From Actinidia chinensis (Eukaryota > Streptophyta > Magnoliopsida > Ericales > Actinidiaceae), in assembly GCA_009663005.1 (NCBI GenBank), contig VIGQ01001288.1, positions 1 through 21,459 on the forward strand: 21,459 nucleotides of DNA. The letters run 5' to 3'. The translations under genes were made by a program, and so were the position numbers. The first letter of the stretch is position 1; each line of letters opens with the position of its first letter. The notes beneath the pieces are model-generated. The model was not told the DNA's origin. It did not search any database and saw only the letters and a list, made by a program, of their open reading frames with translations. Below, in pieces: positions 11,960-21,459 of the stretch.

Positions 11960-14900
11960 CCTTACCGGGGTGTTCCGGCTTTTTTCCCTGTCTGGGCCTT
12001 AATTTCCCGTGGAACAAAGAAAAAACTCCATATGGTTAGGTTCCAGGGCCTGGACGCTATTCCCTAACTAAAGGGAAGGAAAGGCTAGCCTAGGCCCAGA
12101 ACTAAGAAAAAAAAGAGCGGATAGGTTTTCAGCCAGAGAGATAAATTGGGTGCGCCTTTTGAACCCCCTCATTTTTTGTATCATACTTTAGTGCGCTTTT
12201 ATTGGGGGCCCCTAATATGGATTTGTCTCTTAGTTTTTTTTCCGCCATAAAAGACCGCCCTTGCCGTATAGTTTAAAAGGAAAAAATAGGAAAATAAAAC
12301 AAAACAAAAAACCTAGCGGAGGTTAGAAATAAGGGATAGAAAGGGGCCCCCGGCACTTAGAACTTTAAGATTCATCTCATTTCGCGACCGGGTGCGGAAA
12401 TGGAAAATGGGGGAAAAAAAAAAAAAGGGGGGGGGGGAACGGGCTTTTTTAAAACATACTTTTTAATAGTTTTAAAGAATTTGAGCTAGTTTGTTTTCCC
12501 ATCCAGCTAAGCCCCTTTTTTGCGCCTGGAAGAAAAGTCCCACTCAAAATTGGGCTATGAGAAATGCCGGTCCACATTAAGAGGTCCCCTTCCCAGGGTG
12601 CTAAGCCATTCCTTTTTCCTCTCCTTAGCTTTCTTTAATTTACCTGACCCTTGGACTTTGAGAGGGGTAGATAAATTAAAGTTAGAAGGGCAAAAATTCC
12701 AAATGAATATAAACCCAAAGGAAACGAGACCGCAGCTGCAAACAATCTCTCTTAACGTCTGAATCGTCCTGGCCTCTCTTGTTTTTTGGTTTAAAAAAAC
12801 ATTTTGGTCCCCCCCGAACTTTGAATGAAGGCGGAAACCCGAGGTTTCAAGGCGTGTGCTATAAAACCTAAAGAGAGAAGACCTGATGACCCAAAGAAGG
12901 TCAGCTGGCCCAAAAACCCGTCCCAGTCCCCTTCACTTTTTAGTCGTCTTGTCCGGTCTTGGTGGGGCCCCTAAGCCCTTTTCCCCCTACCTAAGCTAAC
13001 AGGCAAAAGAGGCGGGGGGAATAAAAACATGCGGAATTATATCGGTTTTTTTGGGCAGCTGTCCGCTGTTAGTTTTCCATAGCCCCCTAGCTAAACCAGC
13101 CATGTGTCATTTTTTGTTTGTTGTCCCCTGATTAACGACACCCCTCCCATAAGCTAAAGGGAGTAAACGTTTCCTAATAGTTTTTTTTTTTTTTCCTTTG
13201 GCCTTTTGTTTTCTTTTTTAGGGTTTAATATCAAGCAAGAACAGAAGGGAATGTATGATTTTTTTGCAAGTAAGGCCCTAAGCGGATGATGGAATTTGGC
13301 GCTTTTGAATCAACAATCAACCTTATTACTTTTAAAACGAAACTTCCCCCCTCCCCCTTGCTATAAAGGTACGAGCCTCGTACGGGCTTCTTATGGCTTA
13401 CGGTGGAGACTGAAATTCTAAAGGAATGGTTTTTTGGGGCCCACCAGGTGCCCCGAAGTTTTGTGTGAAAGAGAGGGGGGAAGATTTTTTCATCTCTCCA
13501 TACCTATTCCAGAAAAGGGGGCGAAATCCATTTTGGGTTTTTCCTATACTCCCTAAATCAATTTTGGCCGATGAGAGGTTTCCGTAATATCAGGAAACTC
13601 CGCTTTTTTTTGCTGACTGGTGACAAGGTAGGCCGAAGCCTTCATGGAAACCAAGATTCTGGAATTAGTTTTTTAAGACCAAATTGTTAAATTCGCCCCC
13701 TTGAAAAATCCGGTAAAGTTCCCCCTTGCTGGTCCCATTTTGGAAAATGCCAAGGGAAGTTCCCGGGCGACTTCCAGGGGAAAAACCGATTTGAATGAGA
13801 AAGCAAATCATGAAAAACGAAAAGGGTAAAGTTTTTTTTTTTTTTTTAGGCACTGCCAAAAAGGCCTAACTGCTTCTACCATTCGCTGTTTTTTTTGAAA
13901 TTGAATCTCCGCGGAAAACAAAACCCGCGTGAACAGAATGGATGGGGCCCCTCCCCCTTTTCCCCCTGTGAACTCACTCTGATTCGAACAGGAAAAACGG
14001 GCCCCCCTTTGATGGGGAAAATTTTGACTTTCGATGGGGTTTTCCAAAGCCCGGGAAATGCGGCGGGGTCCCACCCTCAAAAAATCCAGGGCCAGGGTGG
14101 AAGAAATCATCTGAAAACATGCTAAACATGGAAAATGGCCCACCAATAGCCCCCCCTTTTGAGTTTTTGGAAAGCCCTTTTAATTGGTGAACGCCTGGCC
14201 CCTGGACCTGACTCAGCTTCAACCCCTGGGAAGTTGGGGCGAATAATCAAAGGTTAGATAACCAACCTCCGCCTGTCAACTGGTGAGGACCCCCTAGCCC
14301 AGCCGCGAAACCAAAAAAGACCTTTTCAAATCTGGAGCAAAGGATTTTTCAAGAAAACAATAAAAAAAGTAAATAGAAAAAGAGACCGTGCCGCAAAATT
14401 TACGCATAGAAATGAGGAATGGAACGGCCAAGTTTTTGAACACAACCCCCCAACAATCACCTTGAACGGAAAGTAAGAGTTCCCCCCCTTACAAAAATAG
14501 CTTTTTCCTCCGGTGTAGGGGCCCCAATACCATAATTGGGGGTTAATATTTAGCCCCTTTTTCCGGCCCGGTCCCGGGTATGTATCAGTTATTGAGAACA
14601 ATGTTAAATTTGGCGTTTTTTCGGAAAAAATCGGGCTCCATGCTTGAACCCCGTGAAAGATTTTTTTTTCCTTGTTAGGCTCGATAGTCCCTACTATAGG
14701 ATCGTAGAAAGTTTTTTGTTTTTTTTCCCCTCAGTGATTCAAGGAATCTCCCCAGAAGGTTCAATTATCAGGCAAATTGAGCCCGGCCTATCCATAAGTT
14801 ATGGAGGTTTGGGAAGAGCGAGATCGAGACAACAATACCCAATGACGGTTGAAAAAGCTTTTCCCTCCACGAAAAACCCTGATCGTAGAACAACCTTTGG

Positions 14901-17900
14901 GAAATCTTCAGTTTTCCATTTTCCCTTCCGCCGCAAACAACCCGCTTTTCTTTTGCCAAAGCCCGAGGGAGGGTGCTTTTTTTTTCGGGTTTTTTTTGGG
15001 GTTTTTGGGGAAAGCTAAGATAGGAAAGTTTGCCCCGGCCCTTGTTTGCCAGTGCTTCTAAGTAAACGATTTTTTTTTTTGAAGTGGGCAATATCCTTTT
15101 CCCCCTGTGGAAGGGGTATTCTTGCTCCCTTTTTTCTCCGGCTTAAAGCTTAGGCCCTTGTTTGGTTTTTTCGTTTTTATCAGGTACCTTTTTTTTAGAG
15201 CGATTATAACCGCCTGGTTTTTTTTTTTTTCCGCCTCTTTTCAATGGTCCCGGTCCCCCCTGCCCCTCTCCTTCCTCCTCGATGTGGTGTGCCCTTTTTC
15301 CAACTCTGCTCTGTCCCAACACTTTTTTTAAAATCGATGCCCGGAAGTAGATTTGAAAAGGTCCTTTTTTCCCCACTAAAAGAATATTTCATCAGGGCCA
15401 GAGTAAATAGAGATAAAGAAATTTTTTGATTTTTGCCAATCCGCGCAAAACCACGAAAACGAAAAAAGGTAGCCCGAAACCACCTCCCCTCAGTGGCCTC
15501 GCGTTACAAGAAAAGGGAAGCTTTCGGCCGGTGAATCACATGTCCCCCGAATCCCGGAAATTTTTTAAATCCTCGAGAATTTTGTGCTTGGGTCCTTTTT
15601 TCCGCCCTACCCGTTTGTTTTAATGGTGGTAAACGAAAAAACGGTGTCCAGAAAAAAAAAAATAAGGGTTGAACCTGGCCCTTCACAAACCAGGAGATTT
15701 CTGGGGGGCCTTTTTTTGCCGCGCCCTCATCATCAATTCCCCATTTCTACTACTCTGTTTAGTAACAACAATTCTGACTCTTTTGACGTCACCTCCCTGA
15801 AGGGGACAATCGAAAAAGACTTTGGAAACTAACAACATCGGAAAAGACAAAGCATTTTTCCCCTTCCTAACGTACCATTCTCGAGAGAAGAAAATCGGCT
15901 TTGTTTTGAATTTGATGTTTTCCATTGGGTTTTTTTTTTTCTTTTTTTTTCCTCCTCCTTTTCCCCTCGCGAGCTTTTCCCTTTCCGGAGTCCCGCACGG
16001 TGCTTCCCAATTTATTCCCCGGCGAAAAATTTTTTTCCCTCCCTCCGGTGCCCTGTCCCTCCCTCAACTCTAAAAGCCACTTCCCCCTTCCTTGTCTTTT
16101 TCATCATTCAACCTTTTTCTCCAAATACTTAAAAGCCCTTTTTTTGGGCCCTTTTCCAGTCCTTTTCCTTTTAGCCTGAATTCAGAATAATGGTGGGCCT
16201 CCTACTTTTGTTGACATAAGGAATTTTTTAAAAATAATCACCCAATTTTCTTTCGTTTTTTTCTAACTATTGAACTTTCCAGACTAAACGCCCGGGGCTT
16301 TTTTTTTGCCAGTTTTTTTTTCAAAAAGAGTAGGTGGTTTTTTTTGTTTTTTGTTTAACCAAACCCGAAAGTCCCCCCCCTAGTTTTGAAATGTTTGAGG
16401 AAATATGTAACTTTAACCCCTTATTCTAATAGATAATTTTTTAGACCTTTTTTAAAAACTTTTTTTCTTCCTGTCCTTTTCTCTTTCCCTCGCGCTGGGA
16501 CAAGATACTAGGTTTTTTTTCCTTCTTTTTTCCTAGTTTCCTGAATAATTAAGCTCCTTTTGGTTTCTTACAAGTCCTAAGTAAAAGCTTTAGGATCCTT
16601 AAACCTAAGGCCTTTCGTTTTTTTTTTTAAGGAGTGAATGGCCCCCCTAAAGCCAGATCCCCGCCTATCCTTCCCCCCCTGAAAAACTTGAACAAAAGCC
16701 TTCCAGCCTACTTGAAAAGAGTGAAGAGCAGCTTTTTAAACCAATGTTTTTTCATGCAAAACGAAAACCCCAACCTAGCAAACCTGAGCCTGTGGGGAAA
16801 AGCCCACCCGCCTCATTTTTACCTAATAGCAACCAGGCCCGGCCGACCTAAAATAATTTGAACGAAAAAATGCCGGTCGCTTCAAGCCGAAAGGAAGAGG
16901 ATTACGGGTTGCTTCCCCCTTCCCCTCCGGCTCAGGAATTTGTTTTTCTAAGAAGACCAGGGGCCGTGAAGGTCCCACAATTTTTGGCAATGGTCGGAAA
17001 AAAAGACAAACCATGGGCCCCCTCGGGGCCATCCCGGTCCGTTCCCCTTAGGTTGTTAAAAAATCCGTAATGTCACCCGGGGAACTCACTGGTTGAAATT
17101 TTCCCCCCCGGCCCCCAAAACATTTTGTTTTCCAACTTTTCGTTTTTTTCTATTAGAATTGGATCAAGCCCCCCTGCATTAAGAACTCTCGCGCCAAATC
17201 CACAACCCCTTCCCTAATTTTATTTGCCCCGCCCAAAAAATTGCAAACTAAACCACCGTGGTCCATTGCATTTCCCCACGCTATGCCGGGGCCGGGGGCA
17301 AATGGCAAGAACAATTGAAACTTTCAACTTTTGCAAAACATGCGGTTTTTTTTTTTCCGTCGAGGCTTTTGATTTTCATATAACGTCAAGAAAAAAAGAA
17401 ACCGCTTAATATAAGAAAAAAACGCCCTTTCAAACTTATGGTAATTAGTGAACGATGTAAACAACCTAGTTGGCTAAGCTCGGGCCCGGGCGGGTAACAC
17501 GGGTCCTCGCGAACCTCGTAAGCTGGAAGAGGCCCCGGCTTAAAATTGGCAGCCAATTTTTTTGGAAACATCAGTAATCAATCAATTGCAAATAAGGGAA
17601 CAAGCGGAATGATTTAAAATGTTTTTTTTTCCGCAAGCCAAAATTGGTCCATGACTAGATTTCGCCACGGTAAAGAATGGAAGGCCCGCAAACTAAAAGC
17701 CCCTTAGAGGTTCGTCGGGTTCCCGAATTACCGAAATTCAATTTCTCTTTTTTCTTTGGATGAAAAAGCCGGAACAAATCCTTTTGGAGACAAATTCATC
17801 CTTTTCCTACCCCCCGGGTACCATAGCCTTTTTTTTTCCATCCAACCCAATGGATTTTCCACGAATTGTTTTTTGGAAACCTCCGCTCGAGAAAAGAAAG

Positions 17901-18544
17901 CCAATCGTAGTTTGGGGGAGCTTCTGAAAGCCGAATGAGCGGATATTGAATTCCCTAAAAGAATTAGAAACTATGGGGTGGTAAAAACTTACTTTACCAA
18001 TAATATAGTTTTGTTTTTTTTTGAAATCTTTTTCCGATTTTTTTTTTTTTTTTGGTTTATAGTAAGGTTTCCCTTTTTTTTGCTTACTCCCCTTTCAAGT
18101 TTTCCCCTTTTTCTTCTAATTTTTTTCTCCAGAAAATGGAATTAGCAAAGAAAGCATGATGGGCCCTAACATGGGAATGAAGGAAGAAGAAAAGGGAAAC
18201 TGAAAAAAACGACAAAAGGAGCGCCAAAAATCCCCTCTTTTTTTGTTTTGCCTTGGGAAATGAAAAAATTTGGGTTTTTATCCACCTGGCCCCCTTGAAG
18301 GAGGTTCCCCCCCCCTTGCCTTAAACATACCACCCCGGAAAAGCTTTTTTTGTTCACTTAAAGTAGGTCCCCCCCTTCTTTCCAGTAAACGCTTTTTGGT
18401 TTTTTTTTTTTATCTACTACTTAGGTTAGGTTTTTTAAGTTTTTTTTTTCCCATCTAAAACGATCTTTCTTTAAGAGAAAGAATAAACGAAAACTTTACG
18501 AACTTTTTTTGTTGTTTTTTCCCGTTTAGTAGCTCGCAGGGAAA
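11960..18544. other. Unassigned sequence, C/T-run-rich on the plus strand
   Basis: No gene recognised in 6.6 kb. Open frames reach at most 124 codons (14644-15018, plus) and lack known motifs. Nothing longer than 80 codons is open between 10778 and 13664. T runs are frequent and long: T16 at 13832-13847 and T16 at 18038-18053. A phrase resembling a tRNA T-loop on the minus strand (near 13980-13990) was tested and rejected. Genes disrupted by inserted bases cannot be excluded. Confidence 0.45.
13369..13383. repeat. Short palindrome GTACGAG-C-CTCGTAC
   Basis: Seven-base arms GTACGAG (13369-13375) and CTCGTAC (13377-13383) are separated by one C. The right half followed by GGGCTTC resembles the 3' strand of some group II intron domain V sequences (CCTCGTACGG), but the left half lacks the preceding GAGCC and there is no room for a loop, so an intron is not called. 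Confidence 0.5.
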
Positions 18545-18571
18545 CCCCTCGAGAAGTAAATACGCGAGGGG
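18545..18571. repeat. Hairpin with 7 bp GC-rich stem
   Basis: CCCCTCG (18545-18551) and CGAGGGG (18565-18571) form a perfect 7 bp stem around a 13-base loop. It lies between T-rich stretches about 1.4 kb downstream of the rpl16 stop (minus-strand sense). Role unknown. Confidence 0.5.
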
Positions 18572-19025
18572 AACCTTTGGAACAGAAGCTTTTTTTTCAG
18601 GTTTTTTTTTTGGGAAACTGAACCTTTGTAAATAAGTAAAAGGACTTTTGGGAGATTTTTTTTGCATGGTCCCCCGATTTTAAAAGTGAGCATCAAACAA
18701 TCCTTTCGTTTCGGGCGGGGTCCAAATCATCGGTTTCCGCTGGATCCCATCAATTCTCCTATCGGTGCGGTGCCGTTCGTGATCCACTTCCCACAAGGGC
18801 AAATCTTTCCTTAATTTGAAGGAAAAAATCCCCCCCCCTAACGTGAATGCCGTTGCCCATGAAAACCCCCCTTCCGGCCCTTAATGAGTAAAAAAGCCTT
18901 TCCGTAAGCCCAAGCCTCCCTTCCCGTTTGGGTGGCCTGGTGCCCCTGGTTTAAAAATTGAATGGGGTTTTTTGTGGCTTCCCCCCCCCTCCCCCTAAAG
19001 ACCCTGAATTCCCGGTCCCCCTCAT
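18572..19025. other. Unassigned sequence between a hairpin and the candidate intron end
   Basis: If the candidate domain V and VI are real, an exon should start on the minus strand close to 19015 and run through this stretch. I could not match it to any plant mitochondrial exon. Around 18700-18800 the sequence has few homopolymers and looks less damaged, but its six frames gave no known motif. Confidence 0.4.
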
Positions 19026-19047
19026 TCCCCTAACAGAAGAGAGGGGA
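19026..19047 (-). other. Possible domain VI-like hairpin next to the candidate domain V
   Basis: TCCCC at 19026-19030 and GGGGA at 19043-19047 form a 5 bp stem with a 12-base loop. It lies 14 bases downstream (minus strand) of the candidate domain V, about where domain VI should be. In a real group II intron the 3' splice site would follow within a few bases, near 19015-19022. No branch-point adenosine can be assigned with confidence, and the stem is short enough to be chance. Confidence 0.2.
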
Positions 19048-19061
19048 TGGATAGAGGACAA

Positions 19062-19108
19062 GTAACGGTAGGCCCACCCTGAGTTTACCACCTCATGAGA
19101 CCCGGCTC
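19062..19108 (-). other. Candidate group II intron domain V
   Basis: Read on the minus strand, the segment starts GAGCCGG and ends CTACCGTTAC. The two ends can pair as in a domain V lower helix (GAGCCGGT with ACCGGTTC) if one G is missing and one A is extra. Inside, TGAG and CTCA can close a loop reading GTGGTAAA, which could be an inflated GNRA-type loop. Domain V is normally about 34 nt; this is 47 nt, an inflation similar to that of rpl16 and rps3 nearby. A possible domain VI follows. Plant mitochondrial introns in nad genes, cox2, rps3 and others carry such a domain. I cannot tell which intron this would be, and no exon is recognised downstream. Confidence 0.3.
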
Positions 19109-19947
19109 CTAAGAGTTTCCCACCCTGGGGGTGGGGTTAGGCTTGCCCTGCGGCCAAGCAGGCCCCGTTGGGCTGGCCTCAGCCGCGAACCCCCCGGGAA
19201 CTCGTAGGCCCCTTTGCCTGCTAAACATAGACGAGGGAACAACCATGCTGCCCCCACCTGCTAACAGCACCATACAACATGGATGCGGTTGATTGTACGT
19301 ATGTGGCCCTTTTTGCGTCGATCTTAACCCTCCGCCTGGCCTGGCCCTACGCGGGTCGACTCACAAGAGAGCTTATGCAGCTAAGCCTCCCGCCAACTAA
19401 CTGTTCATGTTTTGAGCTTGTTGGCTTGCGCTCTTCATTGGCTTCATTGTTATTTTAAGACAACTACCCTGAATTGCTTATCTTGGTAGCCTATACGTGA
19501 GTATCCGGTTGCTAGAAGACTGATCCCTTTCTTCTACAACAATCTTCTACAAATACATAGCCCCACCCCCCGAACAATACTTTTCCTTCCCTCCTTTCTC
19601 CCATAACAAAGCGTTCCTTCCTTCTTTCCCCTTCCCTGAATCTTAGCTCTTCCTTCTCTTTCTTATTTTATTTCTTAACAACTAATAACTTTATAAACCG
19701 GGGCCCGGCGGAATGAAAAACGTAACGTATCAGGGTCCGTACGCTGGAACAAGAAGGTTGGTCGTACAATTTTCGGCGATTACAACATATCAAGGAGTAA
19801 TATCCCTCTCCCCTCTTGGTCTTTCCACTTTCCCCGTCTTTCCGTCGTTTCAGGAATCAAAGACTCGCGCGCCCAATTCTTTTGACTCCCGGCCCGTTTT
19901 TTTTTTTGATTCTTTTTTTTTTTTTTCCCCCTAATAAACCAATTACG
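19109..19947. other. Spacer downstream of rpl16; GC-rich structured part, then a pyrimidine-rich part
   Basis: No open frame here resembles a known protein. The part from about 19109 to 19480 is GC-rich with several short self-complementary blocks (for example CCACC/GGTGG near 19120-19135, and repeated GGCC-type blocks at 19150-19185), which would suit the outer domains of a group II intron on the minus strand. From about 19540 to 19680 the plus strand is mostly C and T. A short open frame at 19713-19934 (73 codons, plus strand) ends in a run of phenylalanines made by T tracts and is not believed to be a gene. No tRNA was recognised. Confidence 0.5.
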
Positions 19948-20600
19948 TTACTGACCCACTGAACAAACTTGGTGACGAACATGGTTATTTATATTTTTGT
20001 ATGCGGCCGCACTGTAGGCGGCTTGTCGAGCATTTTTGACAAAACTCCAACGTAATCTCCTCAACAAACTCAAAACTCCCACAACCACCACCATCCATTT
20101 TTTCAAATAGAATTTGTTCCCGTGACTACAAAACGAGCAATCCACCCGTTAGGAATTTTCATTTTCCTCTTTTTTTTTCCTCTTCCCATTCTGCTCTGGT
20201 AGGTTTTTGTTTTCTCCGGTAATAGGGAGGTCGGCGAAAACCTCTTAATAAAAATACCCCATATCTTATACCATTTCTTTCTTCCTTTTCTTTTCTTTCG
20301 GAATTGTCCCCTCATAGCACATGGAATGTCCGATTAGTAATAGCCCGACGGCGCTTCTTCATAGCTTCAATGGCTCGATATGAAGAGCGACCAGCTCTAC
20401 AAAAGGTTGAAGTGCCCATATCTCTTATAATCTTTTCCTTTTCAAAACCAAGTTGTGTACCGTCCGGTTTGCGCACAAACCCTACTAACTAACTCAAAAT
20501 CTTGCCTTTAACGATATTTACTATATTTCGTCTCGTACGTTGCGGATATAGTAGCTACGGTCCCTTTCTTTTTTTGAACTATAATGAAATCCACAACTTT
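19948..20600 (-). CDS. rpl16: Mitochondrial ribosomal protein L16, frame broken by insertions; 5' end approximate
   Basis: Encodes ribosomal protein L16 (uL16) of the mitochondrial large subunit, which helps position tRNA at the peptidyl transferase centre. Minus-strand words in family order: KPDGTQLGF exact (20444-20470), CRAGRSSYRA for the family's CRAGRLSYRA (about 20373-20402), GQFR (about 20304-20315), RMGRGK (20175-20192), NGWIAR (20133-20150), NARQAA (20017-20034), then a match to the KFVQW tail and TAA at 19948-19950. Frame shifts separate these blocks. From KPDGTQ to the stop the DNA is about 530 bases where about 400 would be expected from memory. The start cannot be fixed: in plant mitochondria the rpl16 5' end overlaps the rps3 3' end, and here the conserved core begins about 50 bases past the rps3 stop, so 20600 is only a working limit. 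Co-transcription with rps3 is expected from the family's usual arrangement. Confidence 0.92.
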
Positions 20601-21459
20601 GACACACCTCGATTCCGTAACGAGTAGATACTACTTTTTTTTTACTTTCCTTACTTTTCCGCAGGAGCATAATCTATTTTCTGTAAAAATACAATTACGG
20701 AGATGTTTTTCCCATACTTTTCCCCTCCGCATTCAGTTCTACTAGCTATTTCTTTCTTCTGCACCTTCGATCGACCTGAACAAACATAATAATAACGGAT
20801 CCCCTCCACCCCACCCTTTTTTTTTTTTTTTTTTTCATTTACTAATGGAATATCCTTTCCATTTTTAAAATTTTAAACTAAAATGGAACGAAATGGATCT
20901 GTTTTCCTTCTTTCTCTCGGTTTGAAAAGAGATGGTCTTGAGTCAAAAAATCGGAGAAAAAAAAAAAAGCACAACGTGTAAAAACAGGATTTGATCTTGA
21001 AAACACGCGACTCAATTAAAGGTATTGTCTTTGTTTCTATTAGACACAAAAGATCGCATTTTTTTTTTTTTTTTTTTTTTTTTTTTCACTTCGTCAATAA
21101 TAGTTGTACCCGTACGGAACTTCTTCTCCTTCTCTTTCCTTTCTCATAGGATCTCTATCAGAATCCTCTATTTTCCTTTAATATCATTCTCCCTATCCCA
21201 CCTAGTTTTCTATGATTTTCTTTCTCTATTCAATTTCCATTAATAAATCCTTACCACCCAGAGGTTCCCTCCACCAAACATTTTTAAATCCTTAATTGAC
21301 CTAGGAGTTGTTTCCCCCGGGCAATCCTCCCATCCCCTCCAAAAGAGGTTCTTATTACAAACAACCCGCAACCCCTCCTTGGAAAGAAAAAGGTTTAGCA
21401 CAATTCACCGAAGAAAGGAAAGGAGGAAGATGGTGGTTTTTGTTGTTCCCGCCGAAGCG
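20521..21459 (-). CDS. rps3: Mitochondrial ribosomal protein S3, 3' part, frame broken by insertions
   Basis: Encodes ribosomal protein S3 of the mitochondrial small subunit (uS3, at the mRNA entry site). The window edge cuts the gene, so only the C-terminal part of the long second exon is present. Seen on the minus strand: GTTKTTI with one extra base (about 21429-21450), QLLGQL (21291-21310), MRSF.SNR just after the T28 run (about 21036-21059), a near match to IARTECG with one added codon (20726-20749), QKIDYAPAE exact (20657-20683) and VSTRYGI exact (20611-20631), ending in ..EI and a TAG stop at 20521-20523. The words lie in the order of plant mitochondrial S3 but change frame repeatedly. 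The 939 bases present compare with about 730 expected from my memory of the family, so bases have been added. The gene overlaps the start of rpl16. Sequencing insertions are the likeliest cause; a true pseudogene is less likely because the words between breaks are intact. Confidence 0.93.
20817..20835. repeat. T19 run inside rps3 (A tract in sense)
   Basis: On the sense (minus) strand this A19 is followed by AGGGTGGGGTGGAGGGGATCCG, matching the rps3 stretch for a glycine-valine-glutamate-glycine-isoleucine region that, as I remember it, follows a short A tract. It marks a place where the homopolymer has grown, probably by sequencing error. Confidence 0.75.
21059..21086. repeat. T28 run inside rps3 (A tract in sense)
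   Basis: On the sense strand GAAGTG is followed by 28 A and then TGCGATCTTTT. In plant mitochondrial rps3 this position encodes E-V-K-K-M-R-S-F, with a tract of about seven A as I recall. A run of 28 would add several lysines or shift the frame, which is not plausible for a working gene. Confidence 0.8.

Noticed and set aside
13355..13395. Group II intron domain V at the GTACGAG palindrome
   Set aside because: The 5' strand GAGCC and the tetraloop are missing; only the 3' strand resembles domain V.
13970..14000. GATTCGAAC, resembling a tRNA T-loop on the minus strand
   Set aside because: No acceptor stem, anticodon arm or D-arm could be built around it, even allowing for added bases.
19948..21459. 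Reading rps3 and rpl16 as true pseudogenes transferred to the nucleus
   Set aside because: Changes are almost all insertions, with exact coding words left between them, which fits sequencing error better than decay; not fully excluded without accurate reads.

Overview
This window looks like mitochondrial DNA of a seed plant, in a version carrying many extra bases. The diagnostic part is the right end. On the minus strand, from about 21459 down to 19948, the 3' part of mitochondrial rps3 is followed by rpl16, with the overlapping arrangement typical of plant mitochondria. Many short stretches there give exact words of the two ribosomal proteins. Between them the frame is lost every few tens of bases, and homopolymers are inflated (a T28 and a T19 stand where the genes, as I remember them, carry short A tracts on the sense strand). 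As judged from memory of the proteins, both genes are roughly a quarter to a third longer than they should be. The simplest reading is an uncorrected long-read sequence with insertion errors, not true pseudogenes.

Layout. Positions 1 to about 19000 hold no gene I can name on either strand. The texture is that of plant mitochondrial spacer: no long open frames, runs of one base, and no consistent coding pattern. By eye the plus strand is rich in G and A runs in the first 6 to 7 kb and in C and T runs from about 8 kb on. Points of structure are a 99-base almost pure purine tract (2919-3017), a GC-rich stem-loop followed by T7 (6164-6211), a C-rich block (9399-9459), an inverted repeat (11915-11959), a small palindrome (13369-13383) and a hairpin (18545-18571). 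Between the spacer and rpl16, around 19020-19480, is a GC-rich and foldable stretch. On the minus strand it contains a candidate group II intron domain V with a possible domain VI after it.

Function. The only supported gene pair encodes two mitochondrial ribosomal proteins, S3 (small subunit) and L16 (large subunit), a remnant of the bacterial S10 operon order that plants keep and probably transcribe together. If the insertion rate of the right end holds for the whole window, further genes could be hidden in the unassigned part, because reading frames would not survive. Absence of a call there should be read as 'not recognisable', not as 'no gene'.
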